DNA of 36,836 bases from JBBQNJ01 sp038329845 (GCA_038329845.1 JBBQNJ010000050.1:1-36836); one strand, 5' to 3'; positions 24,475-33,033 are shown, numbered from the stretch's first letter. Notes: a model not told the origin generated them from the sequence alone. Program-made: numbers and translations.

Positions 24475-25040
24475 CGCATGGCGACTTGAGCCAGCACGAT
24501 CAGAATCGTCACCGGCAACCCAACGCCAAAACTGATCCAGCACCAGAGCTTGGCCTTCTGGCTGGCCTGCAATGCCTCAGCGTAATTTCCAGCCTGAAAC
24601 TTGGAGTTGACCTGGGCGGCGAAGACAATCGCGGGGATGCCCAGCGGCCAGCAGCAGAAGATCGTCGAGAGAATGGCCCAGACCAGGTAATTGGGCGGCG
24701 GCGCGGAGCCTGGCCCATAGCCCGTCTGCGGCCCGGAATAAGGTATCGGGGCGGCGGGCGTTTGGCCGGGCCAAGTCGGATTGGCCGACGGCTGGACCGA
24801 CGCGGGCGCCTGCGGCTGGCGGGCGCGGGTGATTTCCGGATCATCGACCATCTCACCCGCTTCGGCGGGGGCATCAACCAATCCGAGGACCTGCCGAGCC
24901 TTGACCCAGTTGGCCAAGCCTTCCTTCCAAATAAGCGTATCCGGTTGAATCGTCCCGGCGGCGGCGAGCTGGACCAGTTGCCCCGCGCTGACCGGGCCAA
25001 GCTGCTGAGAATCGGGCGCGTAGAACCAGTTGGCGGACAT
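24471..25040 (-). CDS. GYF-domain plus CD225/dispanin-like membrane protein
   Basis: The 189-residue product opens with a GYF_2-type domain (NWFYAPDSQQLGPVSAGQLV, then TLIWKEGLANWVKARQV), predicted to bind Pro-rich peptides. A Pro/Ala-rich linker follows (about 65-115), then a CD225/dispanin-like region with two membrane segments: YLVWAILSTIFCCWPLGIPA and a final hydrophobic helix, separated by the KFQAGNYAEALQASQKAK loop that is typical of the family. The ATG at 25040 has AAGGAG 8 nt upstream. It is translationally coupled to the downstream DUF2752 gene. Function is unknown; the pattern suggests a membrane adaptor. Confidence 0.87.
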   Translation of the reverse strand: MSANWFYAPDSQQLGPVSAGQLVQLAAAGTIQPDTLIWKEGLANWVKARQVLGLVDAPAEAGEMVDDPEITRARQPQAPASVQPSANPTWPGQTPAAPIPYSGPQTGYGPGSAPPPNYLVWAILSTIFCCWPLGIPAIVFAAQVNSKFQAGNYAEALQASQKAKLWCWISFGVGLPVTILIVLAQVAMR

Positions 25041-25167
25041 CGGCGAACTCCTTCCGTTTGAGTGCGGACATCTTACCCGCAAGCGCGCTGCGCGTCTCGC
25101 AGCTCAATCCCTTGCGTCGAACGACCGTGCCTGATCGCTTTTCGGCGCGGCCAGACCCGCGAACCTT

Positions 25168-25203
25168 ATCCTGTGCATCCCGTTGATCCTGTGAATCCTG
25201 ATT
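25168..25203 (+). repeat. Four 9-nt tandem units of the ATCCTGTnn type
   Basis: The units are ATCCTGTGC, ATCCCGTTG, ATCCTGTGA and ATCCTGATT, in strict 9-nt phase. The same unit recurs at 33520-33555 and, inverted, at 33460-33495. It lies in the 196-nt gap between the HMA and GYF genes. A function is not evident. Confidence 0.85.
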
Positions 25204-25236
25204 GGGCTTGATTCTTCGGCCACGCCGTGTCGTGGA

Positions 25237-25497
25237 TCAATGAGCGTCGCGTTTATCGCCTTGGGTGAAGCCGGCGGCGCGATAGCCCGCCTGGTTGACG
25301 GCTTCCATGAGCTTAGCGACCGAGACGGCGGATTTGTCGAACAGGACCGACGCCTGACCGGTGGGAAAATCGACCTCGACCTCGTGGACGCCGTCAAACT
25401 GCTCGAGAGCCTTCTGGACCGACTGCTCGCAGCGGTGACAATGCATCCCCTCGACCTTGATCACGGCCAACTGGTCGCTTCCAACATCATGCGACAT
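25237..25497 (-). CDS. Heavy-metal-associated (HMA) domain protein, CopZ-like
   Basis: The 86-residue protein is essentially one HMA domain with the metal-binding motif GMHCHRC (C20-x-x-C23), VEVDFPTGQASVLFD and VNQAGYRAAGF. Such proteins carry Cu(I) or similar thiophilic ions in the cytoplasm to P-type ATPases or regulators. No metal ATPase is near, so the partner is elsewhere. The ATG at 25497 has AGGAGA upstream (about 8 nt) and is preferred over a longer frame from 25521. It is 67 nt downstream of the cellulase-like gene. Confidence 0.9.
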   Translation of the reverse strand: MSHDVGSDQLAVIKVEGMHCHRCEQSVQKALEQFDGVHEVEVDFPTGQASVLFDKSAVSVAKLMEAVNQAGYRAAGFTQGDKRDAH

Positions 25498-25564
25498 AGA
25501 GGAAGTCTCCTGACAGTCCAACCGATAATCTAGCCCGCATTTCGGATTTGGGCAACCTGCATAG

Positions 25565-26785
25565 TCAGCCCTCGCTGTTGAGAAATCGCGACGTGAGCCG
25601 TTGGTGCCACTTCACATCCCGCCAGTTGGCGAATTGCGGCTGGACGTAATTATGCGGAGTCCAGCCCCACATCCGGTGGTCGATCGCATCCTCAACGCTC
25701 CACTCGGACCATTCCAGCAGCCATTTCCAATCGAGATTCGGCGAATCGAACATGTACCACGCCGCCCAGCTCTCGCTGGTGGTCAGCGGCGCGCCGCGCT
25801 CGGTGGCCCAGGCGGCGAACTGCCCCAGCTTCGCCCGCTGGCGCTGCCGAAGCATCGGCGCGATCGCCGCATGAGCCTTGGCCGTGCGATCCGAAAAATC
25901 GCGATGCCAGGAATCGTCAGTGAACAGCCGGGGCATCTGCTCGTGAAATCGCGAGCGGCTGCGCCAACGCGGATCCGCATCGGCGTAAAAATGCACGTCC
26001 AGACAGTCCCACTCGATCGGCACGTCCAGCCAGCGCAAGTCTCCGTGGATGCTGGCGGTGAAGCGAAGCTGTGGAAACTCCCGCTGCATCAGACCGATGG
26101 CGCCGTTCAACTCCGCGGCGATGAACTTGATCTGCTGCGGATTGAACGTGGTCCCGTCATGCCACCCCGCGCCGGTCTCGCGCTTAAGCCGATCGAGAAA
26201 GCCGGGCATGAAATAAGGCACTTCGTTGGCCAGATCGACGTAAACGCACTGAGAAAATCCGAATCGGCGCTCCCACTGGCGAAGCATGTCGCACCACAGC
26301 TCCGCCGCGTCGGCGTGGGTATTCAAGGGTCCGCGCAACGGCGGGCCGTGATGGCGGGGGTTGGAGTGGGGACCGAACCACCAGGCACTGAGGGTGTAAT
26401 GCAACCCCGGCCGGCGTGCGACTTCGGCCATGAAATCGATCAGCCACTGCCCGATCTGGCCTTTGACGGCGGTGTTCCATCCCCACGGCATGAACGGCGC
26501 TTTGGGATCGGGCCATTCCAGCACTTGATCGGGCCGGGCGAGGTCGATCCACTGCGGCATCGGATCGAGCCGGACGGTGTTGTACCCGCGCTCGAGAGTC
26601 TCATCCAAAACCCGCCCATACTCGGCGAAGCTGCCGCCTGGAGCGTGACGCATCAGAAACGCCTGATCCCACATCGCCAGCGTTAAGCGACGCGGGTTTA
26701 ACAACTCGCGGGGGTCAAACCCGCGGCCCGTCATGGCATTGGGTCTGATTGAACGGCTTGTGGCCACTTGCTGAGGAAAGTCCAT
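25565..26785 (-). CDS. Cellulase-like (TIM-barrel, clan GH-A type) protein
   Basis: The 406-residue protein reads as a beta/alpha-barrel glycoside hydrolase of the cellulase-like type. From the ATG at 26785, the likely acid/base is E188 in VYVDLANEVPYF (an Asn-Glu pair ending strand 4) and the nucleophile E338 in LTTSESWAAWYM. Many Trp/Tyr/His residues (LSAWWFGPHSNPRHHGPP, DVHFYADADPRW) would line a carbohydrate cleft. No signal peptide is evident, so action on an intracellular oligosaccharide is likely. The ATG at 26785 leaves 40 nt after the SPFH gene; the longer frame to 26875 would overlap it and has an atypical Arg/Cys-rich N-terminus. An ATG at 26734 is an alternative. Substrate is unknown. 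Confidence 0.75.
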   Translation of the reverse strand: MDFPQQVATSRSIRPNAMTGRGFDPRELLNPRRLTLAMWDQAFLMRHAPGGSFAEYGRVLDETLERGYNTVRLDPMPQWIDLARPDQVLEWPDPKAPFMPWGWNTAVKGQIGQWLIDFMAEVARRPGLHYTLSAWWFGPHSNPRHHGPPLRGPLNTHADAAELWCDMLRQWERRFGFSQCVYVDLANEVPYFMPGFLDRLKRETGAGWHDGTTFNPQQIKFIAAELNGAIGLMQREFPQLRFTASIHGDLRWLDVPIEWDCLDVHFYADADPRWRSRSRFHEQMPRLFTDDSWHRDFSDRTAKAHAAIAPMLRQRQRAKLGQFAAWATERGAPLTTSESWAAWYMFDSPNLDWKWLLEWSEWSVEDAIDHRMWGWTPHNYVQPQFANWRDVKWHQRLTSRFLNSEG

Positions 26786-26825
26786 TGGCGAGCGGGGCTC
26801 CGGGCTTGGGAAATACGGCTTCTGG

Positions 26826-28583
26826 TCATCGCGGCACGGCGTTCGGCGGCACCGCGCCCTTGGGCGGCATTGCAATCTTGGGCGCGGGGATCGCCTGCTG
26901 AAGCACTTTGGCGGCGCCCGCCTCCTGGAAGGTCTTCAGGTCGGTCCAGAACGTTCCCGGGCCGGCGTAAATCAACCGCAGATCGTGCGGCTCGAAATTA
27001 CGGGCGAAGAGGTACTGGTTGTACGCCTGGGCGCCGCCCAGGGCATCGACCAGCATCTTGGCGCCCTTGGCTTCGGCCTCGCGCTTGAGCTGCTCGACCT
27101 GGGCCGCGGCCTTGCCGAGAATCTGCTCGCGCTGGGCCGACAGCCGGGCGATCTGCAACTCGACTTCCGCGACGGTGAGTTCCCGCTGGGCGTCGATCTC
27201 GGCCGACTTCTTCTGCCCATCGGCGCGGATGTTGGCGACCTTCACGTTCGTCTCCGACGCGACGGTCTCGCGGGCCACATCCACCAGCTTGCGCGACTGC
27301 TCGAGCAGGGCCTTGGTCTCGGCGGTACGCGTGCGCTGCTCGTTGGTGATGTTCACCTCGATCTCGATATTCGCCCGCTGAATGGTCGCCAGAAGACCCT
27401 CGGTCTGGTCGCGGCCGATCGTGTCCTTGACGCTGACGTTGCGGATCAGCGCCAGCAGCACATGGACGTTTCGCGGCGCCACCTGGCGCTCGAGAGACGC
27501 CTGGAGATCGTCCTGGAACTTGGATCGAGAGTCGCCCTGGATCAACTGCTTGGCGGTGTATTTGGCCCCTTCGTTCTGGCAGGAAGCCTTCATCGCCGGC
27601 TCGAGAACGTTGTCCTGCACCTTCTGAATGTCGCCGATGTTCGCCACGATGTGCGGGGCATCGCCGGGCGAACGGCCCCACACGACCGTGAAGTCGGCCT
27701 CGATCAGATATCCATCGGCGGAGTAGAACCGCACCTGGTTCTTCGGATGCTCCAGCGTGATTGCATCATAACCCACCGGAATGATGCTCACGCGGTACAG
27801 CCGGGGGTTGAGGTAATAGATTCCCGGTTGAAGGACCTGATCGAGAATTCCCCGGGCCTTGTCGCCGCTGACAAGACGGGTGGGGGCGGCGTGCGTCGTC
27901 GGCGCGGCGTGCCCTTTCGGCGCATCGCTCGCTTTCGTCGCGGCATTCGTCGCGGGAGTTCCGGTCAGCGCCGAGGTGGCGGCGGCACGGACTTCGCTCA
28001 GGGCCGCGCTAATGCCGGCACCGCGATCTCCGTACAGGCGGGTCCGCACCCCCACGCTTCCCGGCGGGATCACCGTCGCGGCAAGCAGCTTCACCTCCTG
28101 CAAGTAGGGGTTGATCTTGTAAGTTCCCGGCGTCAGCACGTCCTTCTGAATCCCCTTGTACTCGGCATCGACGACCTCGGAGTCCGGCGGAGCGGTCTTC
28201 CCCTGCTTCATCGTCACCAGACCGATCTGCGGGGCCAGTGACGGGTCCTTCAGTTCGCCCTCGGCGTCCCAATCCCATCGGGCCGGATCGCCCGCGGGGA
28301 TGCGCTCCAGCGGAACGATCTTCGTGTCGTACAACACCGGATTGAGGAAATAGCGACCCGGACCCAGGACCTCCTGATGGATGCCCTGGAACTCGTCATA
28401 CTTGTCCGGCGGAACCACCACCAGCCCCGGCGGCAGCGGCTTGCCGTAGCGGTTGATCACGACCAGCGCCTCGTTGGGGCCGACAAACACGCGGCAGAAC
28501 CCCCAGCGCCAGATGATCCATCCGCCATAGCCGACGGCCGCGAGGATCACCACCGCCAGAAGAATGGTTTTGATTCGGTTCAT
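26826..28583 (-). CDS. SPFH/band-7 membrane protein with triplicated N-terminal module (paralogue 1)
   Basis: The 585-residue protein has an N-terminal membrane anchor (about 7-26), a triplicated module (about 33-275), an SPFH domain (about 275-440) and a long Glu/Lys/Gln coiled coil (about 430-520). Each module contains the pattern GI-x4-VL-x-PG-x-Y-x-x-NP: GIHQEVLGPGRYFLNP (67-82), GIQKDVLTPGTYKINP (144-159) and GILDQVLQPGIYYLNP (245-260). The third copy carries an Ala/Thr-rich insertion (about 198-235). SPFH proteins such as HflK/HflC and flotillin build large cage-like or scaffold oligomers at membranes. The ATG at 28583 overlaps the upstream SPFH gene by 4 nt, so the two probably form a hetero-oligomer. 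Protease or other partners are not encoded nearby. Confidence 0.88.
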   Translation of the reverse strand: MNRIKTILLAVVILAAVGYGGWIIWRWGFCRVFVGPNEALVVINRYGKPLPPGLVVVPPDKYDEFQGIHQEVLGPGRYFLNPVLYDTKIVPLERIPAGDPARWDWDAEGELKDPSLAPQIGLVTMKQGKTAPPDSEVVDAEYKGIQKDVLTPGTYKINPYLQEVKLLAATVIPPGSVGVRTRLYGDRGAGISAALSEVRAAATSALTGTPATNAATKASDAPKGHAAPTTHAAPTRLVSGDKARGILDQVLQPGIYYLNPRLYRVSIIPVGYDAITLEHPKNQVRFYSADGYLIEADFTVVWGRSPGDAPHIVANIGDIQKVQDNVLEPAMKASCQNEGAKYTAKQLIQGDSRSKFQDDLQASLERQVAPRNVHVLLALIRNVSVKDTIGRDQTEGLLATIQRANIEIEVNITNEQRTRTAETKALLEQSRKLVDVARETVASETNVKVANIRADGQKKSAEIDAQRELTVAEVELQIARLSAQREQILGKAAAQVEQLKREAEAKGAKMLVDALGGAQAYNQYLFARNFEPHDLRLIYAGPGTFWTDLKTFQEAGAAKVLQQAIPAPKIAMPPKGAVPPNAVPR

Positions 28584-30247
28584 GGTTGTGCCTCCGTATT
28601 CCGCGGCGCGCCGGATGAACGCTGTTGCGGCGAGGTGAATTGCCGGAACAGGTCCGCGAACGGTCCATCGGTATTGCTGATGATCGTCTTCATCGACGGA
28701 GCGACCTTGGTGTAGAAGAACGACCGGGCGAACTCCTCGCCCGAGCCGAACGCCGCCACCTGTTGCCGCAGCGGCTCGGCCTCGGCCTGCTTTTGCAGCA
28801 GGATGACCGCCGCCTCGGCCTGCCCCTTGGCTACCAGTGCATCGGCCTGCTTCTGCGCCGCATCCAGCCGCAGCTTGGCGACGGCCAGATCCTGTTGGGC
28901 CTTGGTCAGCGCCACATCGCGGGACTGCTCGGCGGTTTTCACGACCTTGACCACTGCCTTGTTCTCATCCCCGATCGCCATGTTCTGGGTGGACTGCTCT
29001 TCCTGCGTCGCCAGCTTGGCCATGCTCTGGGCGACTTTCATCTGCTGCTCGTACTGAAGAATCTGCTCGCGGGCGATTTCCCGCTCGTTGATCGGTGCCT
29101 TGATGGCCGTGGGCGGGATGATGTCGCGCACCAGCGCTTGCAACACCTCGACACCCTGGCGGCGGCAGGCCTCCTTCAGCCGGGCCTCGAACTCGGCCTG
29201 GAACTTGAGCTTGGTGTCGCCGCTGATGAAATCGCGGGCGCTGTATTGGCTTCCCACCAGCCGCGAATAGCTTCGGGCGTACGGCAGGATCATCGTCCGC
29301 TCGACCAGCGGGATCAGTTCTCCGCCCTCGGAATATTTCACGTAGGTCTCGGGCAACTGGTCGGGCACGATCGCCCACTCGACGAACCCCTCGAGCTTAA
29401 TCTCGAAGCTGTCGGAGGAAGGGAAGGTGATTACCTCGGCGCCGCTCATTTCCAGCCGCTGCGAGCGGATGCTCACCGGCGTGACGCGCTTCTCGAACGG
29501 GTTGATGTACAAAAATCCAGGCGGTTCGGTCTGACGCTGAGCCCCCTGCTCACCGGCGTTGACGAGATACGCATTTGGCGACACCGGCGGCGTGCCCGCC
29601 ATCACCGTCACCACGCCGCGATGCCCCGGCTCGATCTGCACGTAATCCACCTGCTTGATCTCGTAGGCGTAGGGATTGGCGTATTGGTAATGGCGCCCGG
29701 GCTGCAAATATCCGGGCAGCGGGCCGCGTTGATCCTTGGCCGGATCGGCCAGAACCTGTGTCGGGGGGAGCTTCTTGCCGAATTTCTTGATCGTGATCCC
29801 GACCTTGTTGCTCTCGACGTCGGCCTTTCCCTTGATGTTCACGATCTCGCGCTCGTAATCGAACGGCGAGAATCGAAAGTACGTGCCGGTGAGGAAGACT
29901 TCCTCGATAATCCCGTTGCAGTCGCCGTACTCCTTCGTCCATGTCGCATGGCCGGCCGGGTCTTTTATCGTGTCAGGGGCGCGGGGAATGATGATCTGGT
30001 CGTCCGGAAGGCTGTGATGGCCATCTTTCTTGAGCAAGACCAGCACCTCATCGGGACCGACGACGACGCGGCGGATGAACCAGAAATATCCGGCGTAGAC
30101 GATCGCCACCAGGAGGATCAGCCCAACGACTCCCGCCGCCCCGCTGCCTCGGCGGAACGGCCTGCTGGGAATCGGCGGCGGTCCGGATTGCCGCGGGGCG
30201 TCTGGACCATCGTCGCTGGATAAGCCGGGCATCTTAAATCGACTCAT
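28580..30247 (-). CDS. SPFH/band-7 membrane protein (paralogue 2)
   Basis: The 555-residue protein has a short Pro-rich cytoplasmic tail, one membrane segment (about 38-57), an extended beta-rich region with three weaker copies of the module seen in paralogue 1 (about 63-137, 148-205 and 206-260; for example GYLQPGRHYQYANPYAYEI), an SPFH domain (about 262-395) and a coiled coil (about 385-500). Its length and order parallel the next gene, so the pair arose by duplication and resembles HflK/HflC in arrangement. The ATG at 30247 is chosen because GGAAGGA lies 6 nt upstream. The frame stays open to 30715, but that extension runs through the inverted-repeat element and into thiC on the opposite strand, so it is spurious. 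Confidence 0.87.
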   Translation of the reverse strand: MSRFKMPGLSSDDGPDAPRQSGPPPIPSRPFRRGSGAAGVVGLILLVAIVYAGYFWFIRRVVVGPDEVLVLLKKDGHHSLPDDQIIIPRAPDTIKDPAGHATWTKEYGDCNGIIEEVFLTGTYFRFSPFDYEREIVNIKGKADVESNKVGITIKKFGKKLPPTQVLADPAKDQRGPLPGYLQPGRHYQYANPYAYEIKQVDYVQIEPGHRGVVTVMAGTPPVSPNAYLVNAGEQGAQRQTEPPGFLYINPFEKRVTPVSIRSQRLEMSGAEVITFPSSDSFEIKLEGFVEWAIVPDQLPETYVKYSEGGELIPLVERTMILPYARSYSRLVGSQYSARDFISGDTKLKFQAEFEARLKEACRRQGVEVLQALVRDIIPPTAIKAPINEREIAREQILQYEQQMKVAQSMAKLATQEEQSTQNMAIGDENKAVVKVVKTAEQSRDVALTKAQQDLAVAKLRLDAAQKQADALVAKGQAEAAVILLQKQAEAEPLRQQVAAFGSGEEFARSFFYTKVAPSMKTIISNTDGPFADLFRQFTSPQQRSSGAPRNTEAQP

Positions 30248-30297
30248 GGGAGATCCTTCCGAGGCGCGTCGCCCCCTCGCACGCCCGTTGTTCCGAC

Positions 30298-30327
30298 ACT
30301 CTACCCGGATGAGAGCGGTCAAGCCAA
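30298..30327 (-). promoter_or_regulatory. Weak candidate promoter for the SPFH operon
   Basis: On the minus strand TTGGCT (30322-30327) and TAGAGT (30298-30303) are separated by 18 nt; each matches four of six consensus bases. The predicted start would be about 45 nt before the SPFH ATG. This is a weak call, made mainly because it is the only spaced pair in the short leader. Confidence 0.28.
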
Positions 30328-30375
30328 TTCGATCCAGGCCTTGCCGCGGGCGCGATCGCCCATGCGGAGGCACGC

Positions 30376-30497
30376 AAAAAGGGGACGCGCTTCTTTTTTC
30401 ACATGATAATACAATCACATTGTTATAAACAATATTTGATTTAGTTTTTTGTTGAATTATGGCCGCCAATTTCAAAAAAGAAGCGCGTCCCCTTTTT
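30376..30497. mobile_element. 122-bp MITE/REPIN-like element with perfect 24-bp terminal inverted repeats
   Basis: Arms at 30376-30399 and 30474-30497 are exact 24-bp reverse complements, with the core GGGGACGCGCTTC flanked by A- and T-runs. The 74-nt interior is strikingly AT-rich for this GC-rich genome and contains a nested inverted repeat, ATTGTT-ATA-AACAAT (30419-30433). There is no coding capacity. It lies between the divergent SPFH and thiC genes. The structure fits a non-autonomous element moved by a transposase in trans, possibly a RAYT, since a RAYT relic is at the left end of the window. It could instead act as a bidirectional terminator, as both strands place a T-run after a GC-rich stem. 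The flanks 30248-30375 and 30498-30651 hold only leaders and weak promoter-like sequences. Confidence 0.75.
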
Positions 30498-30651
30498 TCG
30501 TCCGGGTCCCATTTTGTGTTGCTGACGGTTTTATAAGCCACCCCGGAATTCGGGCACGCCTTCCCGCGGAAGCGATCGCGGTATTGTTGTCCCGTGCTGA
30601 TTATCCCCCTATGCTCAACGCGCGGGTTTCTTTTTTCGTCCGGAGGTTTGG

Positions 30652-32487
30652 ATGTCGTCATCGAATGGTCAGAATCGTCCGAAATGGGAGCTGCCGCCGT
30701 TGGGAGAGAATCCATCGAGCGGTGCCTTGGGGACCGCCCCGGCGTCGTTCGCTAATCCGGGTCGGATCGGCACGGCGTGGACGTACAGCTCGCCGGACAC
30801 GCCGGGAATGCCCGCCCCCAGCGACAAGACGGCCTGGGATTTCCTCCCCTCCGGGTGGAGCGTTCGCCCCGCGGCCGACGATGCGAAAATCGACCCGTAT
30901 GCGCCGCTGGCGTGCTTTATCGGCGATCATCCTTCGGTCACTTTCACCACCGCCGCTGGGAAAAAGCTCGAGGTGCGTTATCCGCGCGACTTCTCGCCGA
31001 TTACCCAACTCGAGTTCGCTCGCCTGGGCGTGATCACCTCGGTGATGCGCCGGGTGGCCGAGCGCGAGGGGCATCTAAGCGCCGAGCAGGTTCGCGATGA
31101 GATCGCCGACGGGCGAATGGTGATCCCGGCGAACGTCAATCATCTCAAGCATTCGCTGGACCCGATGGCGATCGGACGGGCTTCGCGCACGAAGGTCAAC
31201 GCCAACATGGGTGCCAGCCCCGTTGCCAGCGACACCGAGGAGGAAGTCGAGAAGCTTCGATTCGCCGAGCGCTGGGGCGCCGATACAGTGATGGACCTTT
31301 CCACCGGCGGGGATCTGAACTCGACCCGCGAGGCGATCATCCGCAATGCCACCGTTCCGATCGGCACGGTCCCGATCTATTCGATGATCATCGGGCGCAC
31401 GATCGAGCAGCTCGATTGGCCCACGATCGCCGCCGAGTTGCGGAACCAGGCAGAGCAGGGGGTGGATTACATGACGATCCACGCCGGGGTGCTGCGCGAG
31501 CATCTGCCGTACGTGCGCGATCGGCTGATCGGGATCGTCAGCCGCGGCGGAAGCCTTCTCGCCAAGTGGATGATCGCCCATCAACGTCAGAACCCGATGT
31601 ACGACTGCTGGGACGACATCTGCGACATCCTGCGCGAGCATGATGTGACGTTCAGCATCGGCGACGGGCTTCGTCCCGGGGGGCTGGCCGACGCCACCGA
31701 TCACGCCCAGCTCGCGGAATTGCAGACCCTTGGCGAGCTGACCGAGCGGGCCTGGGCCCGCGGCTGCCAGGTGATGGTCGAGGGACCGGGGCATGTCCCG
31801 TTCGATCAGATCGAATACAACATGAAGCTCCAGCGCCGGCTCTGCCACGGGGCGGCGTTCTATGTCCTCGGGCCGTTGGTCACCGACATGTTTCCGGGAT
31901 ACGACCACATCACCAGTTGCATCGGTGCCACCGCCGCGGGGTATCACGGGGCGGCGATGCTCTGTTATGTCACGCCCAAGGAACACCTGGGCTTGCCGAA
32001 AAAGGACGATGTGAAGCAGGGCTGCGTGGCATACAAGATCGCCGCCCATGCCGCCGACGTGGCGCTGGGCATCCCCGGCACGCGCGACCGCGACGATGAG
32101 CTGACCAAGGCCCGGGCGGCGCTGAATTGGCAGAAGCATTTCGATCTGAGCTTCGATCCGGATCTGGCCCGCGCCTACCACGATGAAGACCTCGAGGTGG
32201 ACACCGATTTTTGCGCCATGTGCGGGCACGACTGGTGCAGCGTGCGGATCAGCAAGGAGATCACCGACTTTTATTCCGGCAAGGACTCGGCGGCGCAGCC
32301 AGCCCGAACCGCCGCGCCCAGTCCTGGTGTCAGCGGCGCGGGAGCCGAAATCCTCAAGCAGCGGGCGGTCCTGAGCCAGGAGCAGATCGCCAAGCTGGCT
32401 CATAAGGGGAAAAAAGCCGTCTGCCATTCGGACAATATCGCCGACGCCGAGCAGGCCCAGCTAGTGCAGATCAATGCCGCGAAATGA
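30652..32487 (+). CDS. thiC: Phosphomethylpyrimidine synthase ThiC (radical SAM)
   Basis: ThiC rearranges aminoimidazole ribotide to hydroxymethylpyrimidine phosphate, the pyrimidine half of thiamine, using a 4Fe-4S cluster and S-adenosylmethionine in the cytoplasm. The 611-residue protein has the characteristic C-terminal cluster motif C521-x2-C524-x4-C529 (CAMCGHDWC), plus NANMGASPVASDTEEEVEKL, ADTVMDLSTGGDLN, VPIYSM, SIGDGLRPG, MVEGPGHVP and GVLREHLPYV, all in order. About 70 residues with an Ala/Pro/Ser linker follow the cluster, and an extra Pro-rich segment precedes the core. GGAGG (30642-30646) lies 5 nt before the ATG. No TPP riboswitch core is visible in the leader. thiE is about 4 kb away on the other strand. 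Confidence 0.97.
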   Translation: MSSSNGQNRPKWELPPLGENPSSGALGTAPASFANPGRIGTAWTYSSPDTPGMPAPSDKTAWDFLPSGWSVRPAADDAKIDPYAPLACFIGDHPSVTFTTAAGKKLEVRYPRDFSPITQLEFARLGVITSVMRRVAEREGHLSAEQVRDEIADGRMVIPANVNHLKHSLDPMAIGRASRTKVNANMGASPVASDTEEEVEKLRFAERWGADTVMDLSTGGDLNSTREAIIRNATVPIGTVPIYSMIIGRTIEQLDWPTIAAELRNQAEQGVDYMTIHAGVLREHLPYVRDRLIGIVSRGGSLLAKWMIAHQRQNPMYDCWDDICDILREHDVTFSIGDGLRPGGLADATDHAQLAELQTLGELTERAWARGCQVMVEGPGHVPFDQIEYNMKLQRRLCHGAAFYVLGPLVTDMFPGYDHITSCIGATAAGYHGAAMLCYVTPKEHLGLPKKDDVKQGCVAYKIAAHAADVALGIPGTRDRDDELTKARAALNWQKHFDLSFDPDLARAYHDEDLEVDTDFCAMCGHDWCSVRISKEITDFYSGKDSAAQPARTAAPSPGVSGAGAEILKQRAVLSQEQIAKLAHKGKKAVCHSDNIADAEQAQLVQINAAK

Positions 32488-32679
32488 GCCGTGGACCGGG
32501 CGCGTGGCGCGATCGCGGGACTGTCAATTGATCTCAGATTTCCGATCTGACTTCAGAAGCACCTCGCCCCATCTGATAACGAATTTCGACTTAATCGACA
32601 GGCCCCCCGCCGGGGCGGGAGGTCTTGCGCCGCGCGATCTCTCGGTGCGCCGGACGGTCTTGCGCGGGAAACCCCGAGG

Positions 32680-33033
32680 CTATCGGACCGGCGGCGATCC
32701 GGCTTCGCCGACGCCGGCGGTGTCGCCCGCCGGATCAATCGCGTCGGGCACTTCCAGCCCGGGCGTCGGGCCGTCATTCGCCCACCACTGCGTCACCTCG
32801 CCAGGGATCGCCTGCGTTCGTGTGCCCAGCCAGGCGGCACAGACCTGCGCCGCATGTCGCGCCTGCTCGGGAGTATCGAAAATCTGCTCGATCCCGCGCT
32901 GCGTCGGGGGATGGCGCCAGCCGCGGAGGAACTGCTCCACCGTGTACAGATGCATCATGTGCGCCAGCGGCAATGCGATCTCCGGCCGCATGACGCTATG
33001 CAGAGGCAGATCGAGAATCGGGTTCCTGTTCAT
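32680..33033 (-). CDS. Hypothetical protein
   Basis: The 117-residue product begins MNRNPILDLPLHSVMRPEIA and contains TVEQFLRGWRHPPTQRGIEQ and ARHAAQVCAAWLGTRTQA. Its composition looks like a real soluble protein, with aromatic and charged residues evenly mixed, and contrasts with the Arg/Ser-rich translations of the other frames. The last 30 residues are acidic and Gly/Pro-rich. No family is recognised. The ATG at 33033 is chosen since upstream translation (to 33147) is Arg/Cys-rich; no strong ribosome site is seen. It is convergent with thiC. The gap 32488-32679 shows only small GC hairpins. Confidence 0.5.
   Translation of the reverse strand: MNRNPILDLPLHSVMRPEIALPLAHMMHLYTVEQFLRGWRHPPTQRGIEQIFDTPEQARHAAQVCAAWLGTRTQAIPGEVTQWWANDGPTPGLEVPDAIDPAGDTAGVGEAGSPPVR

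Noticed and set aside
25168..25203. CRISPR array.
   Set aside because: The unit is only 9 nt with no spacers, and no cas genes are present.
26985..28241. 418-codon plus-strand frame opposite the first SPFH gene.
   Set aside because: It is antisense to a conserved SPFH gene with overlapping start and stop logic; its translation is Leu/Arg/His-rich and unrecognisable.
30248..30715. N-terminal extension of the second SPFH protein.
   Set aside because: It runs through the inverted-repeat element and antisense to the thiC start, while the ATG at 30247 has a strong ribosome site.
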